Below are positions 1-5,237 of a stretch of DNA of 5,237 nt, piece by piece (the stretch's first letter is position 1; each line of letters starts with the position of its first letter). The translations under genes were made by a program, and so were the position numbers. Source of the stretch: Clostridiales bacterium (GTDB lineage Bacteria; Bacillota; Clostridia; Lachnospirales; Lachnospiraceae); the NCBI GenBank assembly GCA_015655565.1, contig JAATEU010000362.1, positions 1 to 5,237 on the forward strand. The letters run 5' to 3'. The notes beneath the pieces are model-generated. The model did not search any database. It saw nothing but the letters and a program-made list of their open reading frames with translations, and was not told the DNA's origin.

Positions 1-768
1 GGCGGTGATGAGGCATATACCTTTAATATTTCAACCACTGCTTCCCTGGTGGTATCTGCAGCCGGGATACCTGTGGCAAAACATGGCAACCGGAGTGTAT
101 CCAGTAAATGCGGCGCAGCCGATGTTTTAGAGGCATTAGGTGTTAATATTCTCATAAGTCCGGCACAGAGCGCAGAAATTTTAAACGAAATCGGGTTATG
201 TTTTATGTTTGCCCAAAGTTATCATACCGCTATGAAATATGTCGCACCGGTCAGGCGTGAGCTGGGAATCCGCACCATCTTTAATATATTAGGACCCCTT
301 GCCAATCCGGCCGGAGCCAATATGCAGTTATTAGGCGTATATGACGAGGGCTTAGTAGAACCGTTAGCTAAGGTTTTAGTTAACCTGGGAGTGAAACGTG
401 CCATCGTAGTTTATGGAAATGATGGAATTGATGAAATTTCCCTGAGTGCACCTACTACCTGCTGTGAAATCAGGGATGGCCAGGTTGCTTCCTATAAGCT
501 GGAGCCGGAACAATTCGGGTTTGTAAAATGCAGGAAAGAAGATTTGGTCGGTGGAGGCCCTAAAGAAAATGCGGACATAACCCGGGACATTTTAAAGGGA
601 GAAAAGGGGCCAAAACGGGATGCCGTACTTATGAATGCGGCAGCGTGCATCTATATGGTAAAAGATAATATGACTATAAAGGAAGCTGTAGCAAAGGCGG
701 CAGATGTCATTGACAGCGGTAAAGCAATGGCACAGTTAGAGAGATTTATTAAACTGACAAACCGGTAA
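1..768 (+). CDS. trpD: Anthranilate phosphoribosyltransferase, 5' end missing
   Basis: TrpD transfers the phosphoribosyl group of PRPP to anthranilate, the second step of the tryptophan branch, in the cytoplasm. The frame is open from base 1 and 255 codons are present, ending in TAA at 766-768. The first visible residues, [12 protein letters not shown], belong to the family's GTGGD...TFN(I/L)ST PRPP-binding loop, which normally lies about 80 residues into the protein, so roughly the first quarter is outside the window. The GTG at 49 is internal and is not the start. Other family signatures in the fragment are [12 protein letters not shown] (residues 27-38), [12 protein letters not shown] with the anthranilate-site arginine region (about 84-95), LGPLANP, the metal-binding Asp-Glu in GIDEIS (Asp144, Glu145) and [17 protein letters not shown] near the C terminus. 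The frame shows no damage. A repeat-filled gap of 273 bases separates it from trpC. Confidence 0.97.
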   Translation, partial: GGDEAYTFNISTTASLVVSAAGIPVAKHGNRSVSSKCGAADVLEALGVNILISPAQSAEILNEIGLCFMFAQSYHTAMKYVAPVRRELGIRTIFNILGPLANPAGANMQLLGVYDEGLVEPLAKVLVNLGVKRAIVVYGNDGIDEISLSAPTTCCEIRDGQVASYKLEPEQFGFVKCRKEDLVGGGPKENADITRDILKGEKGPKRDAVLMNAAACIYMVKDNMTIKEAVAKAADVIDSGKAMAQLERFIKLTNR

Positions 769-851
769 TTATGCTAAACAAAATACTGTTATAGAAGCAG
801 ATAAATTCAAGTAAAACTGAATATTGAGTGAGATACCGGAAAAAGTGAAGA

Positions 852-1018
852 GAAAGACTTTCTGATAAAAAGAAAGATTTTTCAGACAAAGAGAAAGACT
901 TTCTGAATAAAAAGAAAGATTTTCCGGACAAAAAGAAAAACTTTCTGGACAAAACACAAGGCTTTTTGAATAAAAAGAAAGGCTTTCTGAACAGGACGAA
1001 AGGCTTTCTGAATTATGC
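852..1018 (+). repeat. Tandem array of about eight 21-base units in the trpD-trpC gap
   Basis: Units begin at 852, 872, 893, 914, 935, 956, 977 and 998. The first step is 20 bases and all the others are exactly 21. Each unit is a GAAAGRCTTTC-like half followed by a TGRAYAAAAA-like half. Four of the eight carry the perfect 11-base dyad GAAAG-R-CTTTC (852, 893, 977, 998). Copies differ mostly by single substitutions, and the last copy runs over the first possible ATG of trpC (1015). A more degenerate copy may precede the array at about 829-851. The rest of the gap, 769-828, shows nothing I recognise. No reading frame on the + strand stays open through the array. What it does is unknown: it may be a local minisatellite expansion, curved DNA, or an mRNA spacer. 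Confidence 0.9.
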
Positions 1019-1023
1019 AGAGT

Positions 1024-1031
1024 GAGAAAGG
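1024..1031 (+). promoter_or_regulatory. Ribosome binding site that decides the trpC start
   Basis: GAGAAAGG ends 10 bases before the ATG at 1042. It is too close to the ATG at 1033 (one base), and the ATG at 1015 has no purine-rich site at a usable distance. This favours 1042 as the start. Confidence 0.65.
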
Positions 1032-1041
1032 TATGGAAATA

Positions 1042-1833
1042 ATGATACTGGACAAAATTGCGGCCGCCACAAGAATGCGGATAAAAAATGAGAAAAAGCA
1101 GATTCCTTTAGAAAAAATGAAACAGATGGCATTAGAGCTTGATAGGAATAAGGATTTTCCTTTTGAAGCAGCTATTAACAATGGGAACATTAATTTTATA
1201 TGTGAAGTAAAGAAAGCATCGCCTTCCAAAGGAGTGATTGCAGAGGATTTCCCATATGTGGAGATTGCGAAGGATTATGAGCAGGCAGGGGCAGGCTGCA
1301 TATCCGTGCTGACGGAACCGGATTTTTTTCAGGGCAGTAATGAATATTTATCGGAAATTAAAAAAAATGTAAGCATTCCGGTTCTGCGTAAGGATTTCAT
1401 TCTGGAGCCTTATCAAATATATCAGGGTAAAGTAATAGGTGCAGACTGCATATTGCTTATATGTTCCCTGTTGAATCAGGAAACAGTCGGGGAATATATA
1501 AGGCTATGTGATTCCTTAGGGCTGTCAGCTTTGGTTGAAGCCCATGATGAAGGAGAGGTTAAGGCAGCAGTTAATGCAGGTGCCAGAATGATCGGTGTAA
1601 ATAACCGGAACCTTAAAACTTTTGAGGTAGATATCCATAACAGCGAACGCCTGAGAAAATTAGTTCCGGAGCCTATACTTTTTGTAGCGGAAAGCGGGAT
1701 AAAAACCCCTGAGGATATTCATATTTTAAGAAAAGCAAGGGTAAATGCGGCATTGATTGGTGAAACCCTGATGCGAAGTCCGGATAAAAAGAAAGTCTTA
1801 AAGGAATTGAGAGGCAGTTATGACGAAAATTAA
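1042..1833 (+). CDS. trpC: Indole-3-glycerol phosphate synthase
   Basis: TrpC closes the indole ring by decarboxylation and dehydration of CdRP to indole-3-glycerol phosphate, in the cytoplasm. The chosen start gives 263 residues beginning MILDKI, the usual N terminus of the family. Starts at 1015 or 1033 would add nine or three residues and are less well supported. The (beta/alpha)8 barrel signatures are all present: FICEVKKASPSKG (residues 52-64), VLTEPDFFQGS, VLRKDFILEPYQIYQ, LVEAHDEGE, IGVNNRNL, FVAESGI and ALIGETLM. By comparison with the Sulfolobus enzyme (E51, K53, K110, E159, N180, S211), the catalytic and binding residues map to E55, K57, K117, E166, N187 and S218, with nearly identical spacing, so the active site looks complete. 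It is a monofunctional TrpC, not fused to TrpF as in E. coli. Its last 14 bases overlap trpF, which suggests coupled translation. Confidence 0.97.
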   Translation: MILDKIAAATRMRIKNEKKQIPLEKMKQMALELDRNKDFPFEAAINNGNINFICEVKKASPSKGVIAEDFPYVEIAKDYEQAGAGCISVLTEPDFFQGSNEYLSEIKKNVSIPVLRKDFILEPYQIYQGKVIGADCILLICSLLNQETVGEYIRLCDSLGLSALVEAHDEGEVKAAVNAGARMIGVNNRNLKTFEVDIHNSERLRKLVPEPILFVAESGIKTPEDIHILRKARVNAALIGETLMRSPDKKKVLKELRGSYDEN

Positions 1834-2437
1834 AATATGCGGTTTAAAAACTATGGAGGATATCTTATATGTAAATAACTACCAACCGGATTATGCAGGC
1901 TTTATATTTGCGGAAAGTAAACGAAAAATTGATGATGCATTGGCTGTACAGCTTAAGAAGTCATTGGATAACCGGATTCAGGCGGTCGGCGTGTTTGTAA
2001 ATGAACCTATGGAGCATATTGTTAAATTATGCAGGGAGAAGGTAATAGATCTGGTGCAGTTACACGGAGATGAAGATGAGTCCTATCTCAGAAAGCTTCA
2101 AAGCCTGGTACCCAATGCCATTATTAAGGCCCTTCGTGTACAATCCGCCGGGCAGATTGAGGCTATGCAGGCTCTGCCCTGCAATTATCTGCTGTTGGAC
2201 ACCTACACTAAGGATAGGTATGGCGGAAGCGGTTTATCCTTTGACAGGGGATTAATACCCGCCACCTGTAAACCGTTTTTTTTAGCCGGTGGATTAAACG
2301 CTGAAAATATCCTTAAGGCAGTGAAAGACTGCCGTCCATATTGTGTAGATATCAGCAGCGGTGTGGAGACGGACGGCAAAAAGGATGATAAAAAAATAAA
2401 AGAGATTATTGAAATTGTACGAAACGGAAAGGTGTAA
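1820..2437 (+). CDS. trpF: Phosphoribosylanthranilate isomerase
   Basis: TrpF performs the Amadori rearrangement of phosphoribosylanthranilate to CdRP, the step between TrpD and TrpC. The protein has 205 residues, the normal size for a monofunctional TrpF barrel. The start MTKIKICGLK places the general-base cysteine at position 7, as in the family. The catalytic acid is Asp127 in LLLDTYTKDRYGGSG, where the following GGSG matches the family's GGTG loop. Phosphate-binding elements are FFLAGGLNAENI (153-164) and VDISSGVETDGKKD (176-189). VGVFVNE and LVQLHGDE are also typical. GAGAGG at 1809-1814, inside the end of trpC, is a well-placed ribosome binding site, so the 14-base overlap is probably real. 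The stop is TAA. A purine-rich spacer of 143 bases then separates it from trpB. Confidence 0.97.
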   Translation: MTKIKICGLKTMEDILYVNNYQPDYAGFIFAESKRKIDDALAVQLKKSLDNRIQAVGVFVNEPMEHIVKLCREKVIDLVQLHGDEDESYLRKLQSLVPNAIIKALRVQSAGQIEAMQALPCNYLLLDTYTKDRYGGSGLSFDRGLIPATCKPFFLAGGLNAENILKAVKDCRPYCVDISSGVETDGKKDDKKIKEIIEIVRNGKV

Positions 2438-2465
2438 ATAATAGAAAGCAGGGAGGAAGAATATA

Positions 2466-2580
2466 ATCTGTAAAAATATTAGAAAATAAAAAAACTGAAA
2501 GCAAAAAATCAGAAAGCAAAAATCAAAAAATAAAAAGCAGAATGCCTGGAAGCAGAAAATAAGGAAGTAGGAGGAAGATA
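2466..2580 (+). repeat. Degenerate 14-15-base purine-rich array in the trpF-trpB gap
   Basis: The spacer is almost entirely A, G and scattered C on the mRNA strand. It falls into loose units beginning at about 2466, 2480, 2495, 2510, 2524, 2538, 2553 and 2568, spaced 14 or 15 bases. The clearest are CTGAAAGCAAAAAAT (2495) and CAGAAAGCAAAAAT (2510). The later CAGAATGCCTGGAAG and CAGAAAATAAGGAAG are more diverged. The final unit, TAGGAGGAAGATA, contains the trpB ribosome binding site in phase with the array. The copies are too diverged for certainty, and simple A-richness could explain part of the pattern. It shares the GAAAG word with the trpD-trpC array but has a different period. Confidence 0.6.
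2569..2574 (+). promoter_or_regulatory. Strong trpB ribosome binding site
   Basis: AGGAGG lies six bases before the trpB ATG at 2581, a near-perfect match to the anti-Shine-Dalgarno sequence. With a 143-base gap behind it, trpB probably relies on this site for independent initiation and not on coupling to trpF. Confidence 0.85.
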
Positions 2581-3765
2581 ATGAAAAAAGGAAGATTTGG
2601 ACAATATGGCGGTCAATATATTCCGGAGACATTAATGAATGCGGTACAGGAAGTAGAAAGTACTTATGAATTTTATAAAAATGACCCTCAGTTTGTAAAT
2701 GAATTAAATGATTTATACAAAAATTACGCAGGCAGGCCTTCCCTTTTGTATTATGCGGAAAAAATGACGCAGGATTTAAGCGGTGCCAAAATTTATCTGA
2801 AAAGGGAAGATTTAAACCATACGGGTTCCCACAAGATTAATAATGTACTCGGTCAGGTATTGCTGGCAAAAAAAATGGGTAAAACCAGAGTAATTGCAGA
2901 AACCGGTGCCGGGCAGCATGGAGTTGCTACCGCGACGGCAGCCGCACTTATGGGAATGGAATGTGATATCTTTATGGGTAAGGAGGATACGGAGCGCCAG
3001 GTACTGAATGTATTCCGGATGGAACTTCTTGGAGCTAAGGTCCATCCCGTGACAAGCGGAACCATGACCCTTAAGGATGCTGTTAATGAAACCATGCGGG
3101 AATGGACAAAACGGGTGGAGGATACCTTATACGTACTCGGATCGGTCATGGGGCCCCATCCGTTTCCTACCATTGTAAGGGATTTTCAAAAGATCATCGG
3201 AAGGGAGATAAAGGAACAATTACAGGAGAAGGAAGGCAGACTTCCGGACGCAGTAATAGCCTGCGTTGGGGGCGGCAGTAATGCCATGGGGGCTTTTTAT
3301 GAATTTATCGGTGATAAATCAGTGGAATTAATCGGTTGCGAAGCTGCGGGCCTTGGAGTGGATAATCCAAAAAATGCAGCTACCATTGCCAATGGAAGCG
3401 AGGGCATCTTCCATGGAATGAAATCCTTATTCTGCCAGGATGAATATGGACAGATTGCTCCTGTTTATTCGATTTCAGCCGGGCTTGACTACCCGGGCAT
3501 CGGGCCGGAACATGCCATGCTTAACGATACGGGGCGTGCCAGATATGTTCCCGTTACCGATGAGGAAGCAGTCAGAGCTTTTGAGTATCTGTCCCGTACG
3601 GAAGGAATTATTCCAGCGGTTGAAAGTGCCCATGCGGTAGCCTATGCAATGAAAGCGGCACCTGAAATGGAAAAGGATAAGATCATTGTAATCAATATAT
3701 CCGGACGCGGAGATAAGGATGTAGCGGCCATTGCAAGATACAGGGGGGTAGATATTTATGAGTAG
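2581..3765 (+). CDS. trpB: Tryptophan synthase beta chain
   Basis: TrpB is the PLP enzyme that condenses indole with L-serine to make L-tryptophan, in an alpha2-beta2 complex with TrpA. The protein has 394 residues, close to the 397 of E. coli TrpB, and is of the standard TrpB1 type. It opens with [16 protein letters not shown]. The PLP lysine is Lys85 in [10 protein letters not shown] (E. coli Lys87). Glu107 in AETGAGQHG is the catalytic glutamate (E. coli Glu109). GGGSNA (230-235) binds the PLP phosphate. The COMM-domain region, Asp303 in [12 protein letters not shown] and Ser374 in ISGRGDKD are in place. [15 protein letters not shown] is also characteristic. Nothing is missing. A strong ribosome binding site precedes it, and its last eight bases overlap trpA, fitting a need for equal amounts of the two subunits. 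Confidence 0.98.
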   Translation: MKKGRFGQYGGQYIPETLMNAVQEVESTYEFYKNDPQFVNELNDLYKNYAGRPSLLYYAEKMTQDLSGAKIYLKREDLNHTGSHKINNVLGQVLLAKKMGKTRVIAETGAGQHGVATATAAALMGMECDIFMGKEDTERQVLNVFRMELLGAKVHPVTSGTMTLKDAVNETMREWTKRVEDTLYVLGSVMGPHPFPTIVRDFQKIIGREIKEQLQEKEGRLPDAVIACVGGGSNAMGAFYEFIGDKSVELIGCEAAGLGVDNPKNAATIANGSEGIFHGMKSLFCQDEYGQIAPVYSISAGLDYPGIGPEHAMLNDTGRARYVPVTDEEAVRAFEYLSRTEGIIPAVESAHAVAYAMKAAPEMEKDKIIVINISGRGDKDVAAIARYRGVDIYE

Positions 3766-4537
3766 AATCGGAAATGCATTTAATCATGGTAAGGCATTTA
3801 TTGCCTTTGTAACGGGTGGGGATCCGGATCTGGAAACTACGGAAAAATTAATTTATGCCATGCAAGAGGCGGGAGCGGATCTTATTGAAATCGGAGTACC
3901 CTTCTCAGACCCCATAGCAGAAGGCATTGTCATACAGGAAGCCAATGAGAGGGCACTGACGGCAGGCTGTACTACGGATAAATTGTTTGATATGGTTGCA
4001 TCAGTCCGTAAAAAAGTCCAGGTGCCGCTTGTCTTTTTAACCTATATCAATCCCATCTATACCTATGGCAAAGAAAAATTTATGTTAAAATGCAGGGAAA
4101 CCGGTATTGACGGAATCATTGTCCCGGATTTGCCCTATGAAGAAAAGGAAGAGCTGGAGCCGGCTTGTGATAAATATGGCATTGATTTAATTTCTCTAAT
4201 TGCACCTACCTCCAGGGAACGGATCAAAAAGATTGCTGAAAATGCAAAAGGGTTTATCTATTGTGTATCCTCTATGGGCGTTACCGGAGTCCGGACAGAA
4301 ATTAAAACGGATATTGAGGCTATGGTCAGGTTAGTAAGAGAAACAACTAAGGTACCCTGCGCAGTTGGCTTTGGAATTTCCACACCGGAGCAGGCCGCTA
4401 AGTTTGCAGCCCTTTCGGACGGTGCCATTGTTGGAAGTGCCATTGTTAAAATCGTGGTCCGGAATGGAAAGGATAGTGAAAAGGCAGTCTACGAATATGT
4501 GAAATCCATGAAAGAGGCTGTTAATGGTATTAATTAA
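3758..4537 (+). CDS. trpA: Tryptophan synthase alpha chain
   Basis: TrpA cleaves indole-3-glycerol phosphate to indole and glyceraldehyde 3-phosphate and passes indole through a tunnel to TrpB. The protein has 259 residues, slightly shorter than E. coli TrpA (268). The catalytic glutamate is Glu44 in [11 protein letters not shown] (E. coli Glu49). Other barrel motifs are [16 protein letters not shown] (with the conserved Asp at 124), SSMGVTGVR (loop 6 GVTG), VGFGIS and VGSAIVK for phosphate binding. One stretch departs from the E. coli pattern: ADGPT becomes AEGIV, so catalytic Asp60 is replaced by Glu55 and the next Pro-Thr by Ile-Val. Glu at this position may be usual in related clostridia, but I cannot check. 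AGGGGGG at 3742-3748 is the ribosome binding site, nine bases before the ATG inside trpB. The stop is TAA, and it is the last gene of the operon. Confidence 0.97.
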   Translation: MSRIGNAFNHGKAFIAFVTGGDPDLETTEKLIYAMQEAGADLIEIGVPFSDPIAEGIVIQEANERALTAGCTTDKLFDMVASVRKKVQVPLVFLTYINPIYTYGKEKFMLKCRETGIDGIIVPDLPYEEKEELEPACDKYGIDLISLIAPTSRERIKKIAENAKGFIYCVSSMGVTGVRTEIKTDIEAMVRLVRETTKVPCAVGFGISTPEQAAKFAALSDGAIVGSAIVKIVVRNGKDSEKAVYEYVKSMKEAVNGIN

Positions 4538-4573
4538 AAGTAAAAGATTTTTTGGGAATTTGGACTAAGCTGA

Positions 4574-4623
4574 GTGATAAACAGTTTCATTCTCTTTCTT
4601 GCAGCGGTGTCAATATTTATCAC
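4574..4623. repeat. Perfect 8-base inverted repeat with a 34-base loop
   Basis: GTGATAAA at 4574-4581 is matched by TTTATCAC at 4616-4623. The stem is AT-rich, the loop is long and no T-run follows, so it is a poor intrinsic terminator. It starts 37 bases after the trpA stop. It could protect the 3' end of the trp mRNA, bind a protein, or be chance. Confidence 0.4.
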
Positions 4624-4650
4624 ATAATCATTTGGTGTGTGCAATGTGCA

Positions 4651-4678
4651 ATATTTGAAAATATCACCCTGAATATTT
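4651..4678. repeat. Three-part AT palindrome with alternative pairings
   Basis: ATATTT (4651-4656), AAATAT (4659-4664) and ATATTT (4673-4678) form two mutually exclusive stems sharing the middle arm. The second stem can be extended by CA/TG pairing across a CCC loop with one bulged A. It is followed by GCCGG and TTTT, which is at best a weak terminator. Chance is a real alternative in such AT-rich DNA. Confidence 0.3.
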
Positions 4679-4767
4679 GCCGGTTTTAAGAAAGCGTAAA
4701 ATTTCATATTCATTTAGCGTTTCATTCATTGTTCATTCAAGGATTTCATAAAATAACTTAAAAATAA

Positions 4768-4796
4768 TTGTAATCATCCCATTAATATTGTATAAT
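4768..4796 (+). promoter_or_regulatory. Sigma-A-type promoter for xpt
   Basis: The -10 is a perfect TATAAT (4791-4796) and the -35 is TTGTAA (4768-4773), four of six consensus bases, with an ideal 17-base spacer. Transcription would begin near 4803, leaving a leader of about 48 bases before the xpt ATG. That leader is too short for a purine riboswitch, and the region upstream lacks its conserved core. Confidence 0.7.
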
Positions 4797-4850
4797 CAAA
4801 AATAAGTCAGGATTTATACATAAATAGGTAATGAAAGAAAGGTTACTGGG

Positions 4851-5237
4851 ATGATATTATTACAGGAAAGAATTCTGAAAGATGGTAATGTGAAAAATGG
4901 AAATGTACTTAAAGTTGACAATTTTCTAAACCATCAGATGGACATTCAATTATTTAATGAAATTGGAAAAGAATTTAAGCATATTTTTTCTGATTGTGAG
5001 ATTAATAAGATATTAACTGTTGAAGCCTCAGGAATAGGAATCGCCTGTATTACGGCACAATATTTCAATGTACCGGTAGTTTTTGCAAAAAAGGCGCAAA
5101 GTATCAATATTGACGGTGAAGTTTATTCTACTAAGATAGAATCATTTACACTTAAAAAAACTTATGATGTCATAGTATCTAAAAAATTCCTGAATCCGGA
5201 AGATAAAATATTAATTATCGATGATTTTTTAGCAAAC
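4851..5237 (+). CDS. xpt: Xanthine phosphoribosyltransferase, 3' end missing
   Basis: Xpt converts xanthine and PRPP to XMP, a purine salvage step in the cytoplasm. The frame runs open from the ATG at 4851 to the window edge (129 codons), about two thirds of the roughly 190-residue family length. The text follows Bacillus Xpt closely: [12 protein letters not shown] (residues 20-31) matches [24 protein letters not shown] matches the VTIESSGIAPA loop, and VPVVFAKK matches VPVVFARK. The PRPP-binding signature LIIDDFLAN (121-129) is the last thing in the window. The ribosome binding site AAGAAAGG (4835-4842) ends eight bases before the ATG. It has its own promoter and a role unrelated to tryptophan, so it is probably a separate transcription unit. 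In Bacillus, xpt is controlled by a guanine riboswitch, and none is visible here. Adenine phosphoribosyltransferase is a more distant relative and fits less well. Confidence 0.93.
   Translation, partial: MILLQERILKDGNVKNGNVLKVDNFLNHQMDIQLFNEIGKEFKHIFSDCEINKILTVEASGIGIACITAQYFNVPVVFAKKAQSINIDGEVYSTKIESFTLKKTYDVIVSKKFLNPEDKILIIDDFLAN

Larger units (their letters stand above)
4538..4850. other. AT-rich gap between the trp operon and xpt
   Basis: This 313-base stretch has no credible gene on either strand. It holds the 4574-4623 inverted repeat, the AT palindromes around 4651-4678, a tandem TGTGCAA pair (4638-4651), six TTCAT words between 4703 and 4749, and the xpt promoter at 4768-4796. I see no GC-rich stem followed by a T-run, so where trp transcription ends is unclear. 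I also found no purine riboswitch core, tRNA or known small RNA. Confidence 0.75.

Noticed and set aside
49..51. GTG as the trpD start
   Set aside because: The conserved [12 protein letters not shown] motif lies upstream in the same open frame, so the gene begins outside the window.
1015..1017. ATG as the trpC start, giving nine extra residues
   Set aside because: It lies inside the last repeat unit with no ribosome binding site, and the family N terminus MILDKI begins at 1042.
852..1018. A CRISPR array
   Set aside because: The 21-base units are head-to-tail with no unique spacers between them, and no cas genes are nearby.
749..1229. Three long open frames on the - strand through the trpD-trpC array, reading as Phe/Leu/Lys-rich heptad repeats
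   Set aside because: All three reverse frames are open together because the purine-rich repeat lacks reverse stop codons. The predicted proteins are low-complexity, overlap trpC antisense, and resemble no family I know.
2294..2632. A - strand frame of 112 residues, very rich in Phe, Leu and Ile, looking like a membrane protein
   Set aside because: It is the complement of the A-rich trpF-trpB spacer, where AAA and GAA runs read as Phe on the other strand. It overlaps both trp genes and has no support of its own.
3440..3640. A 66-residue + strand frame inside trpB
   Set aside because: It is a shadow of trpB in another frame with no recognisable motif.

Overview
The window holds the 3' part of a bacterial tryptophan biosynthesis operon, all on the + strand, followed by the start of a separate purine-salvage gene. 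The order is trpD (5' end cut by the window edge), trpC, trpF, trpB, trpA, a gap of 313 bases, then xpt (3' end cut by the window edge). Separate monofunctional trpC and trpF, the DCFBA order, the AT-rich sequence, purine-rich Shine-Dalgarno sites and the style of the proteins point to a low-GC Firmicute, most likely a clostridium of the Lachnospiraceae type. That placement is an inference from memory of the families, not from a search.

The five trp genes cover anthranilate to tryptophan. TrpD adds phosphoribose to anthranilate, TrpF isomerises the product, TrpC closes the indole ring, and TrpA and TrpB form tryptophan synthase, releasing indole and joining it to serine. The trpE/trpG part and any trp leader (T-box or attenuator) would lie upstream, outside the window. 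All five frames look intact. trpC/trpF overlap by 14 bases and trpB/trpA by 8 bases, which suggests translational coupling.

The unusual part is the spacing at the other two junctions. The trpD-trpC gap (769-1041) contains about eight head-to-tail copies of a 21-base unit (852-1018). Its A-tracts and T-tracts alternate roughly every 10-11 bases, the pattern expected of intrinsically curved DNA. The trpF-trpB gap (2438-2580) is a different, degenerate purine-rich array with a 14-15-base period that runs into the trpB ribosome binding site. I found no protein-coding explanation for either array.

After trpA there is no convincing intrinsic terminator. The 313-base gap holds AT-rich inverted repeats, a cluster of TTCAT words and a good sigma-A-type promoter (4768-4796) for xpt. 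I see no purine riboswitch before xpt. I did not find a new defence or mobile system here. The strongest candidates for something undescribed are the two intergenic arrays, followed by TrpA active-site substitutions.
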